In this document: one piece after another, positions 8,563 to 17,646 of the stretch | Numbering within the stretch: position 1 is the first letter of the stretch | Layout: each line of letters opens with the position of its first letter | NCBI GenBank assembly: GCA_902805735.1 | Contig: CADCTW010000001.1 | Location: 85,213 to 149,212 of the forward strand | Length of the DNA stretch: 64,000 nt | DNA from: an uncultured Gemmatimonadota bacterium | GTDB lineage: Bacteria; Gemmatimonadota; Gemmatimonadetes; Longimicrobiales; Longimicrobiaceae | Direction of reading: 5' to 3' | The notes under the pieces: generated by a model | Told to the model about the DNA's origin: nothing | What the model saw: the letters and a program-made list of their open reading frames with translations, nothing else | Databases searched by the model: none | Made by a program: the position numbers and the translations under genes

Positions 8563-9698
8563 CCGCAAACTCCACTGGGCTCGTGAAGATGCACGGCCTG
8601 CTCTTCGACGTGGCCGGGATCAGCGCGCAGGGCCCGCGCTCGGAGAACCAGGACGCCTTTTCGGTGGATGCCTTCGCGGGCACCGGGCTGGTGGCCGTGG
8701 CGGACGGGATGGGCGGCGAACGCGCCGGGCGCATGGCGGCCGACACGGCGCTGCGCGCGGTGGCCGAGCAGGCCCCCATCCAGTCGCTGGACGCGGCCCG
8801 CTACGCCGTGCGCGCGGCCGACGAAGCCGTGGCCCGCGCCGCGCTGGAGGCCCCCGACGACCGGCACGGGATGGGGTGCGCCCTGGCCATCGCCTCGCTC
8901 ACCCGCGACCGCAGCCACGGGCTGGGGTGGGTGTGCGCCAACGCGGGCGACGTGCGCGTGCTCTCGCGCTCGCCCGACGGCACGGTGCGGCTGGAGACGC
9001 GCGACCACACCCCCGCCTACGCGCGCTGGGAGGCGGGGGAGATCGCGCTGGACGAGATCCCGGACTCGCCGGGCGCCAACAAGCTGCAGCGCGCCGTGGG
9101 CCGCGGCGCCGAGGCGGACGCCGCCTGGGTGCCCGTGCGGCCGGGGTGGACGTACCTCCTGGTCTCGGACGGGATCACCAAGGCCATGCGGCTGGACGAG
9201 CTGGGCCAGGCCATGATCGTGGGCGACGCCGCCACCGCGTGCGAGGCGATCGCGCGCAAGGTGGAGGAGCGCGGCCCCGACGACAACTACACCGCGGTCG
9301 CCGTGCGCGTGCTCCCCGACGGGGCGGCGCCCGCCATCGACGACTCGCTCACGCAGGAAAGCCCGCGTCCCGCGGCGGCCGTGCCGCTGGCGGCGCGCGC
9401 CCCCGCGAGCGGACCCCTCAACCCGCCCGATTCCGTGACCCGATCCCGCACCTCGCCGCTGGCGCCGATCGCCCTGGTGCTGGCGGTGCTGGCCCTGGCG
9501 CTCGCCGGCTATTCGCTGATGACGGCCATGACGGCCCGCGACTCCGCCCGCACCGGCACCGCCGGCGTGGCCGACCTGCGCACCCGCGTCGCCACCATGG
9601 AGGCGAGCGTGGCCCGTCCCGACTCGGGCTCCGCGCCCGCCGCCGCGCAGACGCCGCCGGCGCAGGCCCCGGCCACCAACCCGGCGGCCCCGCGATGA
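8559..9698 (+). CDS. PP2C-family Ser/Thr phosphatase, PstP-like, membrane-anchored
   Basis: 379 residues, ATGA overlap with the SEDS gene. The PP2C metal-binding motifs are present: RSENQDAF (Asp32), VADGMGG (Asp49, Gly50), VSDGITKAM and GPDDNYTAV. After the catalytic domain (about 12-255) comes a Pro/Ala linker, a single TM helix (about 305-328, IALVLAVLALALAG) and a short extracytoplasmic tail. Actinobacterial PstP has the same order of phosphatase, linker and TM. It should reverse the phosphorylation laid down by the kinase at the end of the cluster and so act on the FHA proteins, PBP or SEDS partners. Confidence 0.92.
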   Translation: MTANSTGLVKMHGLLFDVAGISAQGPRSENQDAFSVDAFAGTGLVAVADGMGGERAGRMAADTALRAVAEQAPIQSLDAARYAVRAADEAVARAALEAPDDRHGMGCALAIASLTRDRSHGLGWVCANAGDVRVLSRSPDGTVRLETRDHTPAYARWEAGEIALDEIPDSPGANKLQRAVGRGAEADAAWVPVRPGWTYLLVSDGITKAMRLDELGQAMIVGDAATACEAIARKVEERGPDDNYTAVAVRVLPDGAAPAIDDSLTQESPRPAAAVPLAARAPASGPLNPPDSVTRSRTSPLAPIALVLAVLALALAGYSLMTAMTARDSARTGTAGVADLRTRVATMEASVARPDSGSAPAAAQTPPAQAPATNPAAPR

Positions 9699-10747
9699 GC
9701 GACGTGACGCCGCGCCCCGCCGCGCCCGAAGAGCCGCTCCTGGACCAGTTGCTGCGCGAGGCCGTTCCCGAGATCAAGCTGGCGCTGGGCGACCTGATCG
9801 ACCGCGACAACGCGCGCTCCCTTCCGGACCGCTACGCCCGCCTCCTGCCGGAGACGGTGCTGGTGGTGACGCTGCGCCCGGACGCCGCGCGCTCGCTGGC
9901 CCCCGTGGCCGCGCAGCTCGAGGCGGAGCTCACCGACTCGTGCATGCGCCACGGCTCCCTTTACGACCGCCCCTACCGCGTGCGGCTGCACGAGGCGGGG
10001 GACCCGGGGGCGCCCCTCTTCCGCATCACCAAGGAGGCCGCGGGCGGCCCGTCCGACCAGCCGGGGCTCGTGGCCGGCGTCTCGTCGGAGCCGGAGCCGG
10101 CGCTGGGCACGGTATCCGCGCCGCCGCTGGCGCCGCCGGTGCCCCCCATCGAGGTGCGCGGCGACCGCATCGCCCCGCGGCCCCCGTCGGCGCACGGGGA
10201 AACCATCGCGGTGCCGCCCGTGCGCGCCACCCGCGCGCCCGTGCTGGACGACCCGGACGCCACCCGCATGGAGGGCCTCGCGCCCCCGCGCGCCCCCGCC
10301 GCGCCGGGGTGGGAGCCGGGCCGCTGGGAGCTGGTGGTGGAAGACAGCGACGGCGGCGACGCGGAGGTCTTCCCGATCCCGGCCGCCGAGGCCACGGTGG
10401 GCCGGCACACGGACAACCCGGCGCTGCGCAGCGACCTGATGCTGAGCGGCGCCCCGCAGGTGAGCCGCCGCCACCTGGCCCTGCGCTGGGCCCCGCGCGA
10501 CGGCGAGCCGGGCTTCCAGGTGGCCAACCTGGGCCTCAACGCCCTGTGGCTGGACGACGACGAGATCCCCGGCGCCAACCTCAAGGGCCCCTTCAGCCTG
10601 GAAGCCGTCCCCGAGCGCCACGTGCGCTGGGTGGCCGCCGATTCGCGCATGCGCATCGGCGAGAACGGCCCCATGCTGCGCATCCGCCCCGTCGCGGCGG
10701 CGGAGCCGGAGGTGGCGGAAGATCCGGACGCGACGCGGTTTGGGTGA
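9695..10747 (+). CDS. FHA-domain protein with paired Thr motifs
   Basis: 350 residues, ATGA overlap with the phosphatase gene. Residues 15-115 look like a second DUF3662-type domain (LLDQLLREAVPEIKLALGDLIDRD; VLVVTLRPDAARSLAPVAAQLEAELTD). A proline-rich linker follows, then an FHA domain (about 212-332) with VGRHTDN and SRRH loops. Two near-identical acidic Thr motifs flank the FHA domain: DDPDATRMEG (Thr190) and EDPDATRFG (Thr348, the very C-terminus). Such sites are typical targets of PknB-type kinases and could fold back onto the FHA domain, as in GarA/OdhI; that regulation is inferred. Last gene before a 340-bp repeat-filled gap. Confidence 0.87.
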   Translation: MSDVTPRPAAPEEPLLDQLLREAVPEIKLALGDLIDRDNARSLPDRYARLLPETVLVVTLRPDAARSLAPVAAQLEAELTDSCMRHGSLYDRPYRVRLHEAGDPGAPLFRITKEAAGGPSDQPGLVAGVSSEPEPALGTVSAPPLAPPVPPIEVRGDRIAPRPPSAHGETIAVPPVRATRAPVLDDPDATRMEGLAPPRAPAAPGWEPGRWELVVEDSDGGDAEVFPIPAAEATVGRHTDNPALRSDLMLSGAPQVSRRHLALRWAPRDGEPGFQVANLGLNALWLDDDEIPGANLKGPFSLEAVPERHVRWVAADSRMRIGENGPMLRIRPVAAAEPEVAEDPDATRFG

Positions 10748-10763
10748 GGGGGCTCACCCGGGC

Positions 10764-11007
10764 GGGCCCTCACCCGGCGGCCTGAGAGCCGCCACCCTCT
10801 CCCAGAAACTGCCCTGGGAGAGGGGACTGGTTCGCGGGCGCTTCGGGGCCCTCACCCCCCGACCCCCGCCGGGGCGCTGATCTGGCACCGCGCGGCGGTG
10901 GAGCGCGCGGAAGGGGCGGGCGCGATGAACGGCGCCCCTGCGTACGGAGCTGTGGGAATCGCCCCCTTCCCCGGCAGTTTGGGGGAGGGGGTCGGGGGGT
11001 GAGGGCC
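10764..11007. repeat. MITE-like C/G-rich element with inverted ends
   Basis: The gap between the FHA gene and the kinase gene is filled by this unit. Its outer ends are inverted copies of GGGCCCTCACCC; inside are hairpins CTCTCCCAGAAACTGCCCTGGGAGAG and a second pair CCCCTTCCCCGGCAG... with GGGGGAGGGGG. A further GGCCCTCACCCCCCGACCCC start lies at about 10850. An internal GGGCGCGATGAACGGCGCCCCTGC resembles the ends of the element at 48.5 kb, suggesting nesting. No coding frame is supported. Confidence 0.65.
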
Positions 11008-11085
11008 GGCGGCGCGCGCGGGGCCACCATTCCCCATTCTCTTTTTTCGAACGGGCGCAGCGCCCACGATCGCACTCAGGCATAG

Positions 11086-12846
11086 ATGTCAGGCATCGAA
11101 GCACTCCTCGCGGGCAGGACGCTGGCGGACCGCTACAGGATCGAGGAAGTCATCGGCCGCGGGGGGATGGGCGCGGTGTACCGGGCCACGGACGAGCGGC
11201 TGGGGCGGCCCGTCGCGCTCAAGGTGGTCACGGCCTCGGCGGGCGGCGATCCGGGGGCGCGGGGGCGGATGCGCGCGCGCTTCAGGCACGAGGCCGCGTC
11301 CGCGGGGCGGCTGCCGCACCACCCCAACGTGGTGCCCGTCTACGACTACGGCACCGACGCCACGCTGGGGCTGGACTTCATCGTCATGGAGCTGCTGCGC
11401 GGCGAAGACCTGGCGTCGCGCCTGGCCCGCAGCGGCCCGCCCGCGCTGGGGACGTCGCTGCGCATCCTGCGCGAGGCGGCGCGGGGGGTGGCCGTGGGGC
11501 ACCGCGCCGGGCTCATCCACCGCGACGTGAAGCCGGGGAACGTGTTCCTGGCGCAAGGCGACGACGCGCGCGAGATCCAGGTGCGCGTGCTGGACTTCGG
11601 CATCGCCAAGGCGGTGGCGGAGGAAGACACCTCCTCCGGCCTGACCCAGGACGGGCGTGCGCCGCTGTCGCCCGCGTACGCGTCGCCCGAGCAGCTCCGG
11701 GGCGAGCCGCGACTGACGCCCGCCTCGGACGTGTTCAGCCTGGGGGCGCTGGCCTTCCAGCTCCTCACGGGCCAGCGCCCCTTTACCGAGCAGGACCGCA
11801 ACCGCTTCGCCGCGGGGATGGAGGTGCCGCTGCCCTCGCTGCGCGCGCGCAACCCCGTGGTGCCGCAGGAGGTGGACGCCCTGGTGGCCCGTGCGCTGGC
11901 GGCGAACCCGGCGGAGCGCTTCGAGAACGCGGGAGCCTTCGCGGACGCGCTGGACGCCGCCATCCGCCGCCTTCCCGAGGAAGCGGCGGGCGCGCGCGTC
12001 CCGGCCGGCGCGCCCATCCCCCCCGAAGACCGCGTGTACGGCGACGACCGCACCGTGCTGGCCGGCGCCGCGGACGACGACGACCGCACCATGCTGGCGC
12101 CGCCGCTCTCCTCGGGGCCCATCCACCCGCGCAACGTGCCGCCCCCGGTCCGCCCGCCGCAGCCCGTGATCCCGCCGCGGCGCGTGCAGGAGCCGGAGCG
12201 CGGCGGGGCCGGGCGCGCCATGGCCGTGGGCGCGCTGCTGGTGGTGCTGGGGGGCGGCGGCGTCTTCGCCTACCAGCAGATGAACGCCGACGGCGGCGGG
12301 TCCGCGCGCCCCCTGTCCGAGCTCTCGGACTCCGCGCAGGCGGACAGCGCGGGGGGCGATTCCATCGACCCCACGGACGCGCTGGCGCTGAGCCTGGAGG
12401 GGCGGCGGGCGATGCAGGCGCGCGACTTCGAGGCGGCGGCGGACTTCTACCGCCGCGCCTCCGAGGCGGCGCCGGAGAACGTCAGCTACCGCGACAACTA
12501 CGCGTACGCGCTGCTGCAGCTCGGCCGCGGCGAGGAGGCGGAGCGGGTGCTGGTGGAGGCCATCCGCATCAACCCCAACTACGACCTGCTCCACAGCCAC
12601 CTGGGCGACGCGCTCCTGGCCCGCGGCGACACGGCGGGCGCCATCCAGTCGTTCACCCGCTTCGTGCAGCTCACGCCGGACCGGGCGGCGCAGGGCACGG
12701 CCCAGCAGCGGATCCAGGCGCTCACGGCGGCCACGCAGCCCGCGCCCCCGCCGCCGCAGACCTTCGACACCCTGCCGGCCCCCACCCCTCTGCCCCCGGC
12801 GCCGGACACGACCAACGCGCCCCGCGACACCATCCGCATGCCGTGA
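11086..12846 (+). CDS. Ser/Thr protein kinase (PknB-like catalytic domain) with C-terminal TPRs
   Basis: 586 residues. Hanks-type kinase domain 17-295: Gly loop GRGGMG (24-29), Lys46, HRDVKPGN (Asp147), DFG (170-172) and the activation segment ending SPEQL. A Pro-rich juxtamembrane part contains two DDRT motifs (Thr323, Thr335) that are likely autophosphorylation sites. One TM helix (about 379-396) follows. The extracytoplasmic part carries about three TPRs (415-530) and a Pro/Thr tail. Classical PknB has PASTA repeats that read muropeptides; here TPRs replace them, so the signal must differ. Downstream of two FHA proteins, a phosphatase, SEDS and PBP, it is the presumed writer of this signalling cluster. 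Confidence 0.93.
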   Translation: MSGIEALLAGRTLADRYRIEEVIGRGGMGAVYRATDERLGRPVALKVVTASAGGDPGARGRMRARFRHEAASAGRLPHHPNVVPVYDYGTDATLGLDFIVMELLRGEDLASRLARSGPPALGTSLRILREAARGVAVGHRAGLIHRDVKPGNVFLAQGDDAREIQVRVLDFGIAKAVAEEDTSSGLTQDGRAPLSPAYASPEQLRGEPRLTPASDVFSLGALAFQLLTGQRPFTEQDRNRFAAGMEVPLPSLRARNPVVPQEVDALVARALAANPAERFENAGAFADALDAAIRRLPEEAAGARVPAGAPIPPEDRVYGDDRTVLAGAADDDDRTMLAPPLSSGPIHPRNVPPPVRPPQPVIPPRRVQEPERGGAGRAMAVGALLVVLGGGGVFAYQQMNADGGGSARPLSELSDSAQADSAGGDSIDPTDALALSLEGRRAMQARDFEAAADFYRRASEAAPENVSYRDNYAYALLQLGRGEEAERVLVEAIRINPNYDLLHSHLGDALLARGDTAGAIQSFTRFVQLTPDRAAQGTAQQRIQALTAATQPAPPPPQTFDTLPAPTPLPPAPDTTNAPRDTIRMP

Positions 12847-13133
12847 TGGAGGAGCGGCGCATGACGGTGCACGGCACGGGGCGGGTGGTCCTCCCCGCCT
12901 ACGGCCTGGCGGATGCCGAGCACCAGGTGGAAAAGGAGCTGGAGGAAGCGTGGCCCGGCTGCCGCGCCGAGGTGCTGGACGTGGCGCGCACCGACGACCG
13001 CGCCCGCATCGTGGAGGAGTTCGCCGTACGCTACAGAGTGCGCGGAACCGTCGCCAAGACCGATGGCCTCCGCTCCCTCCGCGAGCGCTTCTCCGGCACC
13101 CGGTTCTCGGGCATCTCCTGGGACGTCATTTAG
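12846..13133 (+). CDS. Small conserved-looking protein of unknown function
   Basis: 95 residues, start ATG 12846 overlapping the kinase stop in a TGATG arrangement (a GTG three bases earlier is also possible), so it is probably translated with the kinase. Pattern: beta-strand VHGTGRVVLPAYG, helix AEHQVEKELEEAWPG, then alternating strands and helices ending in SGISWDVI. No family recognised, no membrane segment, no cysteine pair beyond a single Cys. Its position at the end of the kinase operon is the only functional hint. Confidence 0.65.
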   Translation: MEERRMTVHGTGRVVLPAYGLADAEHQVEKELEEAWPGCRAEVLDVARTDDRARIVEEFAVRYRVRGTVAKTDGLRSLRERFSGTRFSGISWDVI

Positions 13134-13135
13134 GA

Positions 13136-13202
13136 TCACACAGAGACACAGAGGCACAGAGAAAAACCCGTCTTTTCTCTGTGCCTCTGTGTCTCTGTGT
13201 GA
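13136..13202. repeat. Gene-end palindrome between convergent genes
   Basis: Full copy, loop about 15 bases, filling the 75-bp gap between two convergent stop codons. A long hairpin at this place could act as a bidirectional transcription end. Confidence 0.95.
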
Positions 13203-13208
13203 GCCCAA

Positions 13209-14024
13209 TCAGGTGGTGACCGTACCGGACCGGTAGCGCGTCAGCACCTCCACGAACACCTTGGACGAGCGGGCGAAGGCGCCGCGGCGGCGCAGCTCGG
13301 TGGGGCTGGCGCCCACGAACTTCTGCGTGACGCGGCGGAGGCCGCTGTCGGAAGAGTAGCCGCAGGCGTGGGCCACGGAGAGCACGGTGCGCCCCGGGTC
13401 GTCCAGCAGCTCGGCGGCGAGCAGGATGCGCATCCACGCCAGCAGCTTGCGCGGGGGCGGCAGCTCCGCGCGCTCGCACCAGCGCAGCAGGGTGCGGCGC
13501 GAGAGGTGGAGCTGGCGGGCCAGGTCGCGCCCGTGGCCGCCCACGGCCACCACCTCGGCCGCGGCGTCCACGATGGCGCGGGCGCGGCCGGGCGTGTCGG
13601 GCGGGAGCACCTGCTCCAGCAGCGCCTTCAGCGGGCGGCCCTGCGACGCGCGGAAGCGGTGCACCAGCGCGTCCGGCGTGTCGTCGTGGGCGATGGAGAT
13701 CACCTGCACCACGCCCCACTTCCCCAGCGTGCGGAGGTCTTCCACGCGGTCGGCCCGCACCTCCAGCGCGGCGAACACCGGCATGGAGGGGAACTCCACC
13801 AGCAGGTTCTTGAGCGCCGGCGCCAGGGCGCGCTGCCCCTGCGCCTCCTCGTACGGGTTCACCACCACCAGCGCCGAGGGCGGAGAGTCGCGTACCGCGT
13901 CTTCCAGCGAGGGCCAGTCCGGGACCGACTGGAAGGTGTACTCCTTCCCCGCGACCTTGCGGACGCGCTCGCGAAAACTCTCGTCGCTGTGCAGAACCAG
14001 CAGGGGACGTGCGGCGATCTTCAT
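13209..14024 (-). CDS. AraC-family transcriptional regulator with divergent receiver-like N-terminus
   Basis: 271 residues. The last 110 residues hold two helix-turn-helix units of the AraC/XylS type (LARQLHLSRRTLLRWCERAELPPP; LSVAHACGYSSDSGLRRVTQKFVGASPTELRRRG). The first 125 residues alternate strands and helices like a response-regulator receiver (LLVLHSDESFRERV, ALVVVNPYEEA), but the usual acidic pocket and Lys are not convincing, so it may be a pseudo-receiver. A TPR protein gene lies 34 bp upstream on the same strand and is probably its operon partner. Confidence 0.85.
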   Translation of the reverse strand: MKIAARPLLVLHSDESFRERVRKVAGKEYTFQSVPDWPSLEDAVRDSPPSALVVVNPYEEAQGQRALAPALKNLLVEFPSMPVFAALEVRADRVEDLRTLGKWGVVQVISIAHDDTPDALVHRFRASQGRPLKALLEQVLPPDTPGRARAIVDAAAEVVAVGGHGRDLARQLHLSRRTLLRWCERAELPPPRKLLAWMRILLAAELLDDPGRTVLSVAHACGYSSDSGLRRVTQKFVGASPTELRRRGAFARSSKVFVEVLTRYRSGTVTT

Positions 14025-14058
14025 GGGGTCGAGACCGGGTGAGGGGCGAAGTTACGGA

Positions 14059-15354
14059 TCAGCGGGACACCAGCGACGCGTGCAGCGAGCGCGCGAGGTC
14101 CGCGGCGAAGGCGTCCGACTCGTCGGGCGCGGCGGCACGGGCGGCGGGCGCCGTGCGCAAGCGGGCCGCGCGCGAGCGGCGGGACGACTCCACCACCGCC
14201 TCGGCCGAGAGGAGGACCCGGGCCTCGCCGCGGTCACGCGCGATGCGGGCCGCGCGGTCGGCGGCGCGCTCGGCGCGCTCGAACTCACCCACCTGCTCGG
14301 CGCCGTGCGCCAGCTCCAGCAGCACCTGGGCCGCGTTCTCCGTCTGGTCGTTGCGGGCCAGGCCGTCCCACACCTCGTCCCACGCCTGGTCGAAGCGGAG
14401 CCGGTCGCCCACGCCGGCGGCGGCGCGCACGATGTTGGCGAGCCCCACCATGCGGTCTTCGTGCCGCTTCAGGTGGGGGAGGAGCGCCTCGAACACGGTG
14501 AGCGCGGGCCCGAAGTGCCCCTGCTCCACCCACAGGTAGGCGATGTCGTGCGCCAGAACCGGGAGGCGCGGGTGCTCGGCGCCGTACGCCTCGAACGCGG
14601 CGCGGGCCAGCCGCTCCGCCTCGCCCGTGTTGGAGGCCGCGGTCGCGATCACGAACAGGTCGTGCAGCGCGCCGCCCTGGATCTGCCGCAGCGAGTGCCG
14701 CCGCGCCGCCCGCAGCGCGCGGATGTGGAAGCGCCGCGCCGCCGGGTAGTTGCCGCGCTGCACGTACAGGTTGCCCAGCCCCGAGAAGGCCAGCGCGTAC
14801 GAGGTCCAGTCGCCGCTCTGCCGCGCCAGGGCGATGGCGCGGCGGAACCACGTCTCGGCGCGCGCGTACTCGGTGCGCCGCCGCGCGATCCGCCCCACCG
14901 CGTACGCCGCCGCCGCGTCGTGCGGCACCGCCGCCGAAGCCGCCTGCGCGAAGGCGATGGAGGTGGCCGAGTGGCCGTTGGCGTCCGCCCAGGCGGCGAC
15001 GTGCTGGCACGCCATGGCCACCGACTCCGGCCGCGCGGTGCCCGGGGCGCCCACCAGCCTCACCAGCCCGATCAGGGGCGTCTCGAGCTGCACTTCCACC
15101 TCGGCCTGGCGCAGCATGGCCAGCAGCGCCGCGTCCGCGCCGGGCACGAACACCTCGCCCCGCTCTTCCGGCGGGAGCGACCCCCACAGGTACACGTCGC
15201 GAACCACCTGCCAGAGCAGCGCCCCCAGCGGGTCTTTGAGCTCCTCCAGCACGCCCACGCCTTCGAAGGCTTCACCGCCGTGCGTAATGGCGGGTGGAGT
15301 CCGCCACCGTCGGGTGGTGCGGCGAACGGGGGGAGTCATCCGCTTGGATCGCAT
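14059..15354 (-). CDS. TPR-repeat protein
   Basis: 431 residues from ATG 15354 (an ATG at 15339 is also possible; neither has a strong ribosome-binding site). The body is a run of helix pairs with TPR-like spacing, for example VGRIARRRTEYARAETWFRR, GLGNLYVQRGNYPAARRFHI and LLELAHGAEQVGEFERAERA. The first 40 residues are Arg-rich; no signal peptide or TM helix, so it is probably cytoplasmic. The architecture resembles the sensor half of bacterial TPR-HTH regulators, with the DNA-binding part possibly supplied by the AraC-type protein encoded 34 bp downstream. That pairing is an inference from gene order. Confidence 0.75.
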   Translation of the reverse strand: MRSKRMTPPVRRTTRRWRTPPAITHGGEAFEGVGVLEELKDPLGALLWQVVRDVYLWGSLPPEERGEVFVPGADAALLAMLRQAEVEVQLETPLIGLVRLVGAPGTARPESVAMACQHVAAWADANGHSATSIAFAQAASAAVPHDAAAAYAVGRIARRRTEYARAETWFRRAIALARQSGDWTSYALAFSGLGNLYVQRGNYPAARRFHIRALRAARRHSLRQIQGGALHDLFVIATAASNTGEAERLARAAFEAYGAEHPRLPVLAHDIAYLWVEQGHFGPALTVFEALLPHLKRHEDRMVGLANIVRAAAGVGDRLRFDQAWDEVWDGLARNDQTENAAQVLLELAHGAEQVGEFERAERAADRAARIARDRGEARVLLSAEAVVESSRRSRAARLRTAPAARAAAPDESDAFAADLARSLHASLVSR

Positions 15355-15926
15355 TGGGTGGCCAGGGGGGGCAGGGCAGGAAAGAATGCCGTCGTGAGGC
15401 GGGTGGGCGCCCCATATGCTAACGCCCAAACCCAAGCCACGCCATAGTCTTTCGAGATCTGCCACCCTCGCGCGGTGCAGAATACAACGCTTTCCCCGGC
15501 ACGGCAAGTCCCAAAGCAATCGCGCAAGACTCTACTCGTGTGTACCGCTCCTTTGCTGCTCCCGCTCGCGGGCCGTGCGGTAACGGTACCCAGGCTTTTG
15601 CGCCACGCTATACTGGCGCATACACCTGTAGGCCGCAGCGTACCGGTACTGGACCGCCAGCGTGCGTATCATTTGGCATCCCAATCTGTCGTGTTTGGGA
15701 TGAAAGGTGAAATGTGAAGTTCGGATCGCGCGCGCTCCCGCAGCCCCAGCCAACGCGCGAATGGCGCCACTTTGGAGAGGGCCGGTGAAGCTGGTTTCCA
15801 CGCCGCCCCTGGCCCAGACGGACTTACGGCCACATGATTGCGTGACCGCCGCGCAGCCGCCGGAAGGCCGGGGCGGCGGGCCCATCGTGCATCACCATCA
15901 ACCCCCCGCGTCGGGAGGCTACACGC
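15355..15926. other. Long divergent intergenic region before malate synthase
   Basis: 572 bp between the divergent TPR gene and malate synthase, clearly less GC-rich than its surroundings at 15.5-15.7 kb. It contains a 20-bp direct repeat about 15 of 20 identical (15571-15590 and 15631-15650, both with GTANCGGTAC) spaced exactly 60 bp, and a TATACT -10-like hexamer at 15609-15614. No gene is supported. It looks like a regulatory region; the controlling protein is unknown. Confidence 0.5.
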
Positions 15927-17519
15927 ATGTCTACGCTGGATGTGCCGGGAACGGAGAGCGTGAGGGTGATGGGCGAGGAGACGGCCGCCAGCGCGCGCGT
16001 GCTGACCCGTGAGGCACTGGAATTCGTGGCGGCCCTCCACCGCCGCTTCAACCCCGTCCGCGAGGAGCTCCTGCGGGCGCGCGACGCCCGCCAGGCGGAG
16101 CTGGACGCGGGCGCCGAGCCCACCTTCCCGCCGGAGACGGCGGAGGTGCGCGAGGGCGACTGGCGCGTGGCCCCCACCCCGCCCGACCTGCAGGACCGGC
16201 GCGTGGAGATCACGGGGCCCACCGACGCCAAGATGGTAATCAACGCCCTCAATTCCGGCGCTTCCTGCTTCATGGCCGACTTCGAGGACGCCCTCTCCCC
16301 CACGTGGAAGAACGTCGTGGAGGGGCAGGCCAACATGCAGGACGCGGTGCGGCGCACCCTGAGCTTCTCCAGCGGCGACAAGGAGTACCGGCTGGGCGAC
16401 CGGCTGGCCGTGCTCATCGTGCGGCCGCGCGGGTGGCACCTCCACGAGCGGCACGTGCAGGTGGACGGCCAGGCCGTCTCCGCGTCGCTCTTCGACTTCG
16501 GGATGTACTTCTTCCACAACGCCAGGGAGCTGATGGAGCGGGGCTCGGGGCCCTACTTCTACCTCCCCAAGCTGGAGGGGCACCGCGAGGCGCGGCTGTG
16601 GAACGACGTCTTCCTGTTCGCCCAGGAGCGGCTGGGCGTGCCGCGTGGGACGATCCGCGCCACGGTGCTGATCGAGACGATCCTGGCCGCGTTCGAGATG
16701 GACGAGATCCTGTACGAGCTGCGCGAGCACGCGGCCGGGCTCAACGCGGGGCGGTGGGACTACATCTTCAGCGTGATCAAGAAGTTCAGGGCGCGCGGCG
16801 ACTTCGTGCTGCCGGACCGGGTGCAGGTGACGATGGCCGTGCCCTTCATGAAGTGCTACGCCGAGCTGCTGGTGAAGACGTGCCACCGCCGCGGCGCGCA
16901 CGCCATGGGCGGGATGGCGGCCTTCATCCCCAGCCGCCGCGACCCGGAGGTGAACCGCGTGGCCATGGCCAAGGTCACGGAGGACAAGGCGCGCGAGGCC
17001 GGGCAGGGCTTCGACGGGACGTGGGTGGCGCACCCGGACCTGGTGCCCATCGCGCGCGCGGAGTTCGACCGGGTGCTGGGCGACCGCCCCAACCAGAAGG
17101 ACAGGCAGGGCGACGCCAACGTGCGGCCGCGCGACCTGCTGGGCACGGGGGTCGCCGACGGGCGCATCACCGAGGCGGGGGTGAGGCTCAACGTGGGCGT
17201 GGCGCTGCAGTACCTGGAGGCGTGGCTGCGCGGCAACGGCGCGGTGGCCATCAACAACCTGATGGAGGATGCCGCCACCGCCGAGATCTCGCGCGCGCAG
17301 CTCTGGCAGTGGATCCGCAACCGCTCGCCCCTGGACGACGCCGGCGCCATGACGCCGGACGTGTACACCCGCATCCGCAAGGAGGAGATGGATCGCCTGC
17401 GCGCCGCCGGCCTGGACACGCCGGAGCTGGAGAAGGCGTGTCGTCTGCTGAACGAGCTGGTGCTGGGCAACGAGTTCATCCCGTTCCTCACCCTGCCGGC
17501 CTACCCGCACCTGGGGTAA
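15927..17519 (+). CDS. aceB: Malate synthase A
   Basis: 530 residues, the normal size for malate synthase A. Family features run along the whole length: [87 protein letters not shown], and [17 protein letters not shown]. It condenses glyoxylate with acetyl-CoA to malate in the glyoxylate shunt. No isocitrate lyase gene is in the window, so the operon partner is elsewhere or another glyoxylate source is used. It stands alone, downstream of a long possible control region, and is followed by a divergent gene-end palindrome. Confidence 0.96.
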   Translation: MSTLDVPGTESVRVMGEETAASARVLTREALEFVAALHRRFNPVREELLRARDARQAELDAGAEPTFPPETAEVREGDWRVAPTPPDLQDRRVEITGPTDAKMVINALNSGASCFMADFEDALSPTWKNVVEGQANMQDAVRRTLSFSSGDKEYRLGDRLAVLIVRPRGWHLHERHVQVDGQAVSASLFDFGMYFFHNARELMERGSGPYFYLPKLEGHREARLWNDVFLFAQERLGVPRGTIRATVLIETILAAFEMDEILYELREHAAGLNAGRWDYIFSVIKKFRARGDFVLPDRVQVTMAVPFMKCYAELLVKTCHRRGAHAMGGMAAFIPSRRDPEVNRVAMAKVTEDKAREAGQGFDGTWVAHPDLVPIARAEFDRVLGDRPNQKDRQGDANVRPRDLLGTGVADGRITEAGVRLNVGVALQYLEAWLRGNGAVAINNLMEDAATAEISRAQLWQWIRNRSPLDDAGAMTPDVYTRIRKEEMDRLRAAGLDTPELEKACRLLNELVLGNEFIPFLTLPAYPHLG

Positions 17520-17521
17520 AC

Positions 17522-17583
17522 TCATCCAGGGACACGGAGGCACGGAGAAGAACCGGTCTTCGTGCCTCTGTGTCTCCGTGTGA
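17522..17583. repeat. Gene-end palindrome, diverged copy
   Basis: Begins 2 bp after the malate synthase stop. Arms carry several substitutions (CACGGAGGCACGGAG), but paired changes keep most of the stem. Confidence 0.85.
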
Positions 17584-17646
17584 GTTTGCCGTTTGGGGGA
17601 GCGGGAGCGTAGCTTCCGGCCCGGCACGACTCACCTGAGGAAGACG

